A program made the translations under genes and the position numbers. A stretch of 64,000 bases of DNA from the NCBI GenBank assembly GCA_001557505.1, contig LSAX01000001.1:3162001-3226000 (forward strand), in the 5' to 3' direction. This DNA is from Reticulascus tulasneorum. Taxonomy: Eukaryota > Ascomycota > Sordariomycetes > Glomerellales > Reticulascaceae. The notes under the pieces were generated by a model, which saw only the letters and a program-made list of their open reading frames with translations, had not been told where the DNA came from and did not search any database. Of the stretch, positions 55,327 through 64,000 are shown in pieces. How positions within the stretch are numbered: position 1 is the first letter of the stretch; every line of letters starts with the position of its first letter.

Positions 55327-56333
55327 TTACTGTAGGCTGTTTGTAGGGATCGACAAAGTCTGCAAAGTCGTGCGTGACTTCGAGAAGCAAGGGGGTGGGC
55401 TGAATGTTGGCCAGGGTTTGCAATCAGGGAAGCATCTTCAAAGAATGGCATATTAGCTAATGTTACTGAAGGCGACGGTTTGCAGACTTACCCTCCATAC
55501 ATCTGCCCGCAGTCGTTGATGTAATCAACACAGACAAAACGCTCCATACAATCATCGGTGGAGGTTAATGTGCTGGTAGGGGTTGGCTTGCTTGTAGTCA
55601 GGACCGTTGTCTTCGTCTTGCTAGTACTTTTGCTAGTGCTTTTGCTTGTACTTTTGCTCGCACTTTTGCTGGTAGTCTTGCTCGCACTTTTGCTAGTAGT
55701 CTTGCTCGTGGGCTTAGCAATTGATTTGCTCGTGGTTTTGGTGCACGGAGGGGCAGCAAAGGTCGGCCATGGCTTGCAGTCGGCGAAGCATCTGATTGAG
55801 GCTATTAGCACTGATGCAACTCTCATCTACGCAAAACAGGCCGATTCGCCAAGATCAAGACATTGATCCCATTAAACGACGATGCCAGTGAACCTGTCAA
55901 AGAACTGCATCTGAGGTTACTTACCCGCCATACATCTGTCCGCATTCATTAATGTAGTCTGCACATACTGTTCTCGACTTGCAGTCCGCTTGGCTTGGTA
56001 CGATGGAGGTAATTATAGATCTCGGGCCTCGTGTGATAGTTGACGTCGGAGCCGTAGTGGTGGTAGACGGGCATGCCGGCGTAGTAGGGCGCAGGGCAGT
56101 TTGACAAGAATCATAGCAACTGGCACCGGACTTGTTAGCATTGAGTCTCACAGGCCAAGTCAAAACCTGATCTAGAGGCTCGCATCTTACCCTCCAAACC
56201 GCACGCCGCACTTGTTGATGCTATCAACACATATGGTCCTTGGGCAGTCTGCATCAAAGGGGCTCGGTGAGGGTTGGGGCAGAGCGGCTGCCAGGCCGAG
56301 GAGGCCGAAGAGAAGTCCGGATTGGGAGAGCAT
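55327..56333 (-). CDS. Secreted modular cysteine-rich protein, unknown function
   Basis: Exons 56333-56191, 56119-55925, 55791-55492 and 55435-55327 give 248 residues. A signal peptide (MLSQSGLLFGLLGLAAALP) precedes three copies of a six-cysteine module. The pattern is D-C-x3-x-x-C-x-D-x-I-N-x-C-G-x-x-[YF]-G-G-C-[FY]-x-[DS]-C, then a final Cys after Pro-rich PWPTFxxPPC. The copies read CPRTICVDSINKCGVRFGG, CKSRTVCADYINECGQMYGG and CMERFVCVDYINDCGQMYGG. They are separated by a Thr/Pro/Ser linker and a Lys/Ser/Thr linker (SKSASKTTSKS repeats). Every intron is phase 2 and splits the module between Gly-Gly and Cys. There is no anchor signal. I do not recognise the domain. Effector, adhesive or wall-binding roles are guesses. 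Confidence 0.8.
55619..55740 (-). repeat. Short coding repeat for Ser/Lys/Thr linker
   Basis: Imperfect 12-15-bp repeats of the form AGCAAAAGTACTAGCAAG encode an SKSTSK-type linker in exon 3 of the modular protein. Length variation between strains is likely by slippage. Confidence 0.8.
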
Positions 56334-58458
56334 AGTGACGAGTGAAGTGATGCTGTGATGACGCGAGATATGAGAGATATGAGTGGGACGGAATGAGTTG
56401 AGTAGAGACCTTGATGAGGAAGCTCGACAAGGCTTCTTAAAGTAAATCAAAGCTGGATTAACAGCCACTATATACTACGCGGGCGATCCATATTTCCATT
56501 ACTGTATGGAAGTAGTAAGGGAGACTCATGGGAAGGACCGTCAAAGTCTCAGCCAGCCATCGGATATTAAGTGCAGTTGCGGCGGGCTTGCACATAGCCG
56601 GCCGACATCCCTGACAGTTTAGTTCGAGGAAAGAGAGAATCTCGTTCCAAAAGAGAATAACTTGGATGTAAGGGAAAGAAGGGAGCAATTTGCGTTGGAT
56701 CTCTAAGGTATGGATTGGCACTACAGTGCATCAAGCAGAGGTAGCGGCCCTTCATGATCCGACCAGGCCACTGTCCAGATCCGACTCCCTCACATATGTT
56801 CGACTAGAACGTGTAGTCAAGAAAATCAAGGGGCTTCGCAGGTTGCAAACACAACGGGAGCGGAGGGATAAAAATTGCGGACGTTGTGGTACCTTGCAGG
56901 TATGAAGATGGTGGGATCGGCCGTCCAATGTCTTGCTCGCTCGTATCCCCCAGGTTTTGGCTGGAATGATGTGCAGCGTTGCTGTCCGTTTCGGCGTTGT
57001 TGGTGGAGCACCGGAGGACTCAAGGGAGCTGATGTTACATACAGCCGGTTCAATCATGGCCGCGGTCCTCCGGTCCGCTCAGAGAGGGAGCAGAATCTTG
57101 AGAAAGAAAAAGAAAAGATCTCGAATGTTCTCGGAACTAGCCTACAGTGCTGTGCATGCGGATCGCGCGATGCTTCTGGCCGTTTGTGTTGCGCCATGGC
57201 AAACTGCGATGCACAGGCGGTGATACCATACCTGCCCACCTATATGTGTCTGTGTCTGTATCTGTGTATGATCTGACATCGTAATATACCTTACCGTATT
57301 CCATTGTTGTTTGCGCCGAGATGGGAGGCGAGATGGCCGGAAGGACGGGGAGCTATCGGTGATGATAGGAACGATCCAAGCAGAGGGTGGTGTGGACGAT
57401 GCGAGATGGATCGCATCGGCTCATCGATATGAAGTCAACTCCACGGCCGACTGCTTAAGAGTGGTGAAGATGCAGGCCTGCCCAGACTTTTAAATGATGT
57501 TGAAATATCAGCGATGGCATCTGACCGGGGTATAAATGGACGCTATTCTTAGGCCAATTAGCAGGTGCCTGGCCTGCATTCGGGCAACCTCTGGCTGGAA
57601 CCCTGGACCCCTGGAACTGAATCTAACGGGGCCATTCAACGGCCTGGCGCCGCTGATGTAACCCTGTGTTGCGGGGAGATCGTCCAAAAGGCTCCTTTCA
57701 GTCCTAACTAATCCTTACAATTTTTTTTTCTTGTTTTCTTTTTTCCTCCGTGTAAGTGAGCGAGTGACACCATCTTCCGCGCCTCGGGCAGTTTCCTCAT
57801 GGGCGGGAGAATTCAACGGGACGCAACTGTCCTTCTGTTCTGTTTCGCAATTCATCCAACGCCCGCCGCGCCAAAAGTTCCTTCTCTGCAAGGGAAATTT
57901 AATCAAAATTTTCACAAAGTCTGACCTTGGATGACGGCCGGGTCCCCGGACAGTTTTCCAGGGATATAGATGAAAAATGGCAATGAGCTTTTGTTTCGCT
58001 ACCTACCTCCTCTACGATGGTGCCCATGCAACTGCTCCCCCCAACCGTGGGGCCAAACAGAGCTCTTAGTAGCCCAAGTTACAAACTGGGCGTACGACGA
58101 TGACCTCGGAGCGGAATGCAAAGGGTGGGGGGAGTGAGAGCGGCGTATTGTGGTGCCAGCATGGGAGGGAAGGGATGGCGAGAATAGATTGAAGCAAAAG
58201 GGAAAGCGCTGCTGGCTTCTTGATTAATTGTTGCCCGTCGAGATACAGCAATACTGTGGTTAATATAAAATGGCCAGGATATCGCTTGCTTTCCTGGCTT
58301 CGGGAGAATCCAACGAACATTCCAAGGAAGATTCTCTTGCATCCCATCTCTCTTCTTTAAAGTGCCCGCTCTCTTTCAGGAGATTCTTGTTCATATTAGG
58401 CACCTTCACCTGCAGAACTTGTTGCTTTCTCCATACGTCTCTCTAACCCGAAGCAATC
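56334..58458. promoter_or_regulatory. Divergent intergenic region between two secreted-protein genes
   Basis: About 2.1 kb, holding promoters of the modular protein and of the small secreted protein. Many short frames are present but none has recognisable content. A T-run lies at about 57720-57730. Confidence 0.45.
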
Positions 58459-59328
58459 ATGAAGTGGCTTGCCAACCTCTCCGTTGCCCTTTTTGCCGCC
58501 ACGTCGCTGGCGAGCCCCGTCCCTCAGTCCGAGGAGAAGCGTGGCTATGAGCCTGCCATCTACAGACTTAAGATCAATGCGTAAGTAGTCCGTACTCGTT
58601 TTTGCCGTCTCCAATTCCTTTCCCGGAATTTCCTTCTCGCTTCGGCACCAGCGTCCTGGGTTTCTTCCCGCGTCCGTCTGATGTTCTCGCCCTCTTTCAT
58701 GCGCAACGTCATAGCTCTCGGTAGCTATCCATTCAAATGTCAACCGCTAATAAATCTGGCGTTTCCACAGCCCTAGCGTCTCGCAGCTCCATGGCAAATA
58801 CCTGAGTCTCAAAAACAACACCGTTGGTGTGTTCAACGGCGGCTGGGCCAAGGACGGCTTGGAGTTTTACACCACCGAGGGTGCTCGTCCCGGCCACTAC
58901 GAGTTCCACACATGGCCCGTAGGCATCATTGACCATGCTCTGGCTCTTGTGGGACCCAACGGCCTCCTGAACTTCCAGGATCTTGCACTGCCCAGTCGGT
59001 CTAAACCTGCTGAAGGCTCAGACGTCCTCTGGAGAGAGTTTACACTTGGTGCAGTTGACCCCACGAGCGGCGCCCAGATCCCGGCCGTCTCGTGCCAGTC
59101 AGCGACCACTAGCCAGTGGGTTGCTTTCCCAAGAGGAGGCAAGGACTGGCATGTCAAGTGGTATGATGGTGAGTACCCCACTCCCCTGGATTGTATTTCC
59201 TTTGTCAATCAATCATGCTGACCTCGGTAGGACGAGCTTTCACCACGGCTGACTACCAGCGCATTGGGCTGGTCTATGAATCCGCAGATACCATGCACAT
59301 CCTGCCCATAGATCCTATCTTGAGCTAG
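58459..59328 (+). CDS. Small secreted protein with dibasic processing site (205 aa)
   Basis: Exons 58459-58580, 58771-59168 and 59231-59328 give 205 residues. A signal peptide (MKWLANLSVALFAATSLAS) is followed by PVPQSEEKRGYEPAIY, where the KR pair fits a Kex2-type cleavage. The mature part begins YRLKINAPSVSQLHGKYL and is rich in aromatic and Gly residues (GVFNGGWAKDGLEFYTTEG, WVAFPRGGKDWHVKWYDG). The predicted mature chain has one Cys and one N-glycosylation sequon (NNT). Two introns of 190 and 62 nt keep frame. The fold looks beta-rich; I do not recognise the family. Confidence 0.82.
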
Positions 59329-60050
59329 GCGTAAGGAAATGTTGTGGAGTGGGAGTTGGGCGGGTATCGGAGCTATAGAATCATCAACTAAGGAGTCATG
59401 TACGTAGGGCATCGAACGGTGGCAAATATGTCAGATAGTGAAGCTTTCTCGGCTATCCGGCAGCTTGTCAGTCACTGGCTCTGACCAATTGATATCCTTG
59501 ATCGTTTGCCTTACTGTCCAGGGTTGTCATGGTTCCCTGAGGAGGCTCGCACCCTTTTCGTGATATGATTATTGAAAGTCTAGGCATATTTCAGTCCATG
59601 TCTTTCCAAAGTGGGACTGGAAAGCTGACCAGATGTCGGCCGACTCTACCTTCTCGATGACTACGTGGAAGTATTATCCGTCGTATCAAAGTGACGAAGA
59701 GGCACCGAAGAGATTCCTCTTACAATCAGAACATCAAGTAAAAGGCATTAGTCAATTTACTATTCTTGCGTGATTCGCCAAATTTGAACTCCGGCCATGC
59801 TCATAATACACTACCTACTTTACAACGAAAGTTTCCCAATTCTAGGTAGAAGCAATGCCGTGGCATCCGTTTGGTAACAGCCCCGTTTCCCACTTAACTC
59901 TGTCAAAGTCGCCAGAGCGACAAGCTTGCGGCCTCGATATCGCCGTCCGGTAAGAGCTAGTCATGCCGAAAAGTCTTATACTTTGGTGATGAACCAGTTC
60001 TCCCACCGGCTGGGTTTTAAATTCTTTGATCGTTGGAAGCGTCGCTCTGT
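59329..60050. other. Convergent intergenic region
   Basis: About 720 bases of 3' flanks. Nothing recognisable. Confidence 0.5.
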
Positions 60051-61021
60051 TTAAAACGCCATCTGCTTCTTGATCTCGGCAATAGCGAGTCCAGGATTCA
60101 ATCCCTTGGGGCAGGCTCGGGTGCAGTTGAGAATGGTGTGACAGCGGTACAAGCTCATGGAATTGTCCAGCGCCATCTTTCGTTCGGCCGTCTTCTCGTC
60201 TCGTGAATCCGCCAACCATCGGTATGATTGAAGGAGAATGGCGGGTCCGAGATACTCCTCCGAGTTCCACCAATACGAAGGACATGATGTCGAACAGCAA
60301 GCGCAAAGAATGCACTCATAAAGTCCATCAAGCTTCCTGCGCTCAGCCTTAGTCTGACGGTATTCCTTGCCCTGCGATAGGTTAGCAACTAGTGGTCCGA
60401 TAAACAATTGATTAGGTGGCGTACATCTGGGGAGGGAGTATTTCTCTGCAGGTAGGGCTTGATGGACTTGTATTGCTTGTAAAATTGTGTCAAATCCGGG
60501 ACGAGATCCTTGACAACGTAGGTGTGCGGTAGAGGATAGATCTTCAGGTCAGACGACGATTCTGTTGGGATACGGCCTGGCAAAACAGTTAGCAACTCAT
60601 AAGTCACGCAGTCATTCTTTCCGATGGCGAGGCGCGCGTGCCATCAGGAAGACGATCTGGACAACGTACACAAGCAAGCCAAAGTGTTCTGGCCATTGAT
60701 GTTCATCGCACAGCTTCCACAAATGCCCTCTCGGCAACTTCGACGGAAGGTAAGAGTTGGGTCGAGCTCGTTCTTAATTCGAATCAGCGCGTCCAGAACC
60801 ATAGGTCCCGTCTTATTGAGATCCAGGGTGTAGGTTTGCATTCGCGGCTTCTCGGTCGGCGTATCCGGATTCCATCGATAGACCTGGAAAGTCTTCATCT
60901 TTGCGTCCTGCTTCGATGGCGTCTCGCTAACTGATGCCATCGAGCGGATTGAAATCGAAGGTCGGAAAGCTGGCTTGACAGCCGAGCCGAGGATTCGGGA
61001 GGATGAGCGGAGAGCTGCCAT
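60051..61021 (-). CDS. sdh2: Succinate dehydrogenase iron-sulfur subunit (Sdh2/SdhB)
   Basis: Complex II subunit carrying the three Fe-S clusters, on the matrix side of the inner mitochondrial membrane. Exons 61021-60670, 60576-60425 and 60371-60051 give 274 residues. A basic presequence ([20 protein letters not shown]) opens the protein. The [2Fe-2S] site is [18 protein letters not shown] with a further Cys in LACLC. The [4Fe-4S] site is [18 protein letters not shown]. The [3Fe-4S] site is [18 protein letters not shown]. The His in CHTILNC, a residue commonly changed in SDHI-resistant fungi, is wild type. Both introns keep frame. Confidence 0.97.
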
Positions 61022-61618
61022 GTTGGCGATTGAACTGGTCGGTCTAGGGAATAATCAATTGTGTAGAAGCAAAAAAGTACACCTCTGCGTTGAGGGAAGA
61101 CAGGTCGAGCTTGGGTGCTTGACGGAAGGGGTCAATTGCGATCCTCTCGACCAGTAGCGTCCTTGTGACTGTGGCGGTACTAAATGGATCAAGACATCAT
61201 GGAAGTTTTGGGTCCCTCGGCTATTGCAGTCATCAAAAATCAGCCAGCCAATGGGCGGGAGCCCATTTCAACATCTCAGAGCGAGAGTAAGGACCAAATC
61301 GGAACCGTTTTTGTGGATCAAAGGATCCGAACGCACGTGATTGATCGGCGTTTATTCGGATATTCCTACCGGTATTTTCTGAGGCGAAAGTAATCGGTAT
61401 CGGATATGACATCAAATCTCAGTCGCGGAATTCGATGCAAGGTGAGACCGTATAGCAAACTCAAGCGGTTACAGAACGGTGCAGCGAGAACCTTAAGTCC
61501 GCTCCCACTCAATCGTGTGGATCTTTCTTCCATCAGAATGCTCATCAGCTTATAACATGCTCGCTGCTAAACTTTCGCACTTCTCGAAACCCCAACCGTA
61601 CGGCGCACACTGGCAGCA
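61022..61618. promoter_or_regulatory. Divergent promoter between sdh2 and the PP2C gene
   Basis: 597 bases shared by two head-to-head genes for mitochondrial-type proteins. Nothing else recognisable. Confidence 0.5.
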
Positions 61619-62944
61619 ATGACCGCAAAGGTGACGGTCTCCCGCCAGTCCCTGGCCCTCCTTTCGGCTTACCGGCCGGCTGCAAATGGTACTGTTTCTC
61701 ATCTTGCGCGACCATTGCATCCTGCTGTATGCTGACGTGTGTTTCTAGCATGCAAAGCATCTCAACGACTCGTGACTGCACCTGGTGCAGATGGCCAATC
61801 AATTTTTGCGATCCCTCGTCGAAGACACATTTCCTCCTCGAGGCCAATGACTTCAGCGTCTGCTGGAAAGTTCTCCTTTCACGTCGCCGCCTCGTTCATA
61901 GGCAAAGACCGTCCATACGATCCTAGTGTTCACATATTTCACTTCAATCCATACAATCGGATTCAGCAGACGAAGCGCAACAAACGCTCGCGGCCAGACA
62001 GCGGCCACGATGCATTTTTTGTCAGCAGAGTTGGAGACACTGGATCGGTAGCTCTGGGGGTAGCCGACGGTGTGGGCGGTTGGGTGGACTCAGGCGTGGA
62101 CCCGGCAGACTTCTCTCATGGACTCTGCGAATACATGGCAGCAGCCGCTTACGAGTATAATTCAAACAAGACAGACCCAAGTTTGAAGGCGAGAGAGGAG
62201 CAAGAATTGTTGACAGCCCGGGCTCTAATGCAAAAGGGTTATCAAGCAGTTTGCGAGGACAAGAGCGTCGCTGCCGGCGGGAGCACAGCCTGTGTAGCCG
62301 TCGCATCTCCAAACGGCTCACTGGACCTGGCGAATTTGGGAGATTCGGGGTTTCTTCAACTACGACTGAACGGAGTCCATGCATATTCGGAGCCTCAGAC
62401 ACACGCATTCAACACCCCCTTTCAACTTTCGGTGGTCCCACCCAGTGTGGCTGCTCGTATGGCAGCCTTTGGCGGCGCACAACTAAGCGACTTCCCACGA
62501 GACGCAGACGTGACCCGCCATGAACTCCGCCACGGCGATATTCTCGTCTTCGCGTCCGACGGACTGTGGGACAACCTCTTTAACCAGGACATCCTCCGCC
62601 TCGCTAGCCGGGTCATGACGACCACTGGCGCATGGGTCATGACCGACGACGGCGGGATCCGCGTTGTCGATAACCTCAAACCGTTCACAAAGCCCTTCAA
62701 CGAGACCGAATCTACGAAAGACATATCCTCATCGTCTTCGACATTACAAAGCATCCTCGCAGCGGAAATTACAAGCGCCGCAAAGGCAGCGAGCACAAAC
62801 AGGAAGGTAGATGGACCATTTGCGAAAGAAGTGCAGAAATACTATCCGCAGGAGAATTGGCATGGCGGCAAGGTGGACGACATATGTGTCGTCGTTGTCG
62901 TTGTATCGGAGGACTTGAAGGCCGAACTGAAGAGTCGACTGTAA
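61619..62944 (+). CDS. ptc7: PP2C-type protein phosphatase, Ptc7-like
   Basis: Mn/Mg-dependent Ser/Thr phosphatase. Yeast Ptc7 is mitochondrial and dephosphorylates the coenzyme Q protein Coq7. Exons 61619-61688 and 61749-62944 give 421 residues. The short first exon adds MTAKVTVSRQSLALLSAYRP, an Arg/Ser-containing leader compatible with mitochondrial import; the second exon continues with IPRRRHISSSRPM. PP2C metal and phosphate motifs are visible as SGHDAFFVSRVGD, LGVADGVGGW, GGSTACVAVA, ANLGDSGFLQLR, FASDGLWDNL and GGKVDDICVVVVVV. The 60-nt intron has a GTACTG donor, weaker than most here. Confidence 0.92.
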
Positions 62945-63601
62945 ATGTGCTATAATACTGGGTTGCATAGACAAGGAGCTACACTGCTATCCTGGGGGGA
63001 AATAGACTTAAATGTTCAAACACTGAACCGAGGCAAACATATAGCCAATAGTTCATCCTACAATGGAGCTCCACATCTGCAGCTGGAGGCTACCTTCATT
63101 CTTGAGGCCATTTGCGGATGTTGTGACCATGTCTTAGGCCATACGGATGTTTCGTGAGTCAAACATTTTGCTGAATGCGAGGAGGGCCGCAGAAACGCAA
63201 GTACCCGACCCTATACGTTGAGATCACAGGACGGATCCTGCAGGAATCCAACGCTGAAGAGGTCACAGCAGCGGCCGACCCCCTTTGAGTAATTGATGCC
63301 ACACATACAAACACAATGGATCCGCAAGCACTCAACAGAAGAGGAAGTAAACTGCGAACGGACGACCAGTTGATCTATTATGTAATACAGTCTCCAACTG
63401 CAAATGTAATACACAGAAGTAATGCGAATCCAACTCTCCATTTTCAATCCGCCACGGTCATGCCCTTCAGCCTCGTAGCCATCTTGGCTTCCAGACACCC
63501 GCAAATGCCATATAGACGTGCAATTAGGGTATAAGCGGCCGCAAGCCGCGTAACTGATCAAGCGATGTCGAACTTCCTCTGTACTTTTTTTCAAAGTTGA
63601 T
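62945..63601. other. Convergent intergenic region
   Basis: About 660 bases of 3' flanks. Nothing recognisable. Confidence 0.5.
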
Positions 63602-64000
63602 TTAGTGGAAGTACAGCATGGCCGCAATGGTAACAAAGATCAAGGCGACAGGGGAGCCAAGTCGGCCAGCATCACCACCTGGTACAACAGTGGTCTGGGC
63701 GCTGGTCTCCTCGGAGGTGGTTGTGGATCCTAGAGGAAGCATGTCAGTGGCAATTCTAGTCGATGATGGCGGACGCATTCTTACTAGTACGAGTGGTAGT
63801 GGTTGCCTCGGTGGTGGTAGTGCTGTCAGATGTTGTTGTGGAATCCGAGGTGCTGCTGCTGTCGGTGGCGGTGGAAGTGACGGTGGCAACTGAGGAAGAA
63901 GGAGTGGTGGTGACAGAGCCAAAGAATTGGAACAGCACACTGTAGTTTGGTACTCCAGTTGAGTCGACAATCTCGAAAGCATAGGTATCCGAAGGCAGAT
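63602..64000 (-). CDS. GPI-anchored Kre9/Knh1-type wall protein (5' part outside the window)
   Basis: Only the C-terminal part is present: an exon from the window edge to 63785 and a last exon 63729-63602. The visible start LPSDTYAFEIVDSTGVPNYS is the end of a Kre9/Knh1-like domain, as in the Ser/Thr-rich GPI-anchored membrane family. A Ser/Thr-rich stem follows (VATVTSTATDSSSTSDSTTT). After a 55-nt intron the tail ends with VVPGGDAGRLGSPVALIFVT and a hydrophobic end (IAAMLYFH), a typical anchor-addition signal. It would be the second such protein in the window. Confidence 0.8.
   Translation of the reverse strand: MCLRIPMLSRLSTQLEYQTTVCCSNSLALSPPLLLPQLPPSLPPPPTAAAPRIPQQHLTALPPPRQPLPLVLVRMRPPSSTRIATDMLPLGSTTTSEETSAQTTVVPGGDAGRLGSPVALIFVTIAAMLYFH

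Noticed and set aside
55619..55740. CRISPR-like direct repeats
   Set aside because: The repeats are short, adjacent and in a coding frame (Ser-Lys-Thr linker) of a eukaryotic gene; there are no spacers.
56690..57500. Overlapping short frames between the two secreted genes
   Set aside because: No splice pattern, signal peptide or homologous motif supports any of them.

Overview
This window is nuclear DNA of a filamentous ascomycete. Genes are compact, most carry one to four short introns (about 45-210 nt, GT...AG, often with a CTAAC/CTGAC-like branch site), and most products are fungal-specific or recognisably fungal: Ssr4, Nar1, Sch9, Psk1, a PurK-PurE fusion Ade2, ATP synthase subunit h, a GH18 chitinase and Kre9/Knh1-type GPI proteins. 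Protein wording (6PGDH, Ssr4, Sch9, chitinase) suggests Sordariomycetes and probably Hypocreales; that rank is an inference, not shown by the sequence. I see no virus, transposon, CRISPR array, rRNA, convincing tRNA or secondary-metabolite cluster, and no obvious RIP-type AT-rich block.

Layout. 1-9.7 kb: the 3' part of a triose-phosphate/nucleotide-sugar transporter, an RBM42-type RNA-binding protein, 6-phosphogluconate dehydrogenase and the chromatin remodeller subunit Ssr4. 11.6-16.2 kb: a repeat-bearing GPI cell-wall protein converging on a secreted chitinase. 18-28 kb: RanGAP, an Iec1-like C2H2 protein, a four-TM protein, Nar1, a SUZ-domain protein and two small unknown proteins. 28-32 kb is gene-poor. 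32-46 kb: Sch9, Atp14, a DOMON-cytochrome b561 protein and the S6K-like kinase Psk1. 47-55 kb: Prp4, a transcriptional cyclin, Dus4 and Ade2. 55-64 kb: a modular cysteine-rich secreted protein with a decayed extra module, another small secreted protein, Sdh2, a Ptc7-like phosphatase and the 3' end of a second Kre9/Knh1-type GPI protein.

Most of this is housekeeping sequence. The accessory flavour lies in the secreted and wall genes: about 11.6-16.2 kb, 39-40.5 kb, 55.1-59.3 kb and 63.6-64 kb. Two AGC kinases that act below TORC1 in yeasts (Sch9 and Psk1/S6K) lie about 8 kb apart.

The most unusual object is the minus-strand gene at 55.3-56.3 kb. Each internal exon encodes a Thr/Ser- or Lys/Ser-rich linker plus part of a six-cysteine module, every intron falls in phase 2 at the same Gly-Gly/Cys position, and a further module copy lies broken just downstream. 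I do not recognise this module as a named domain.
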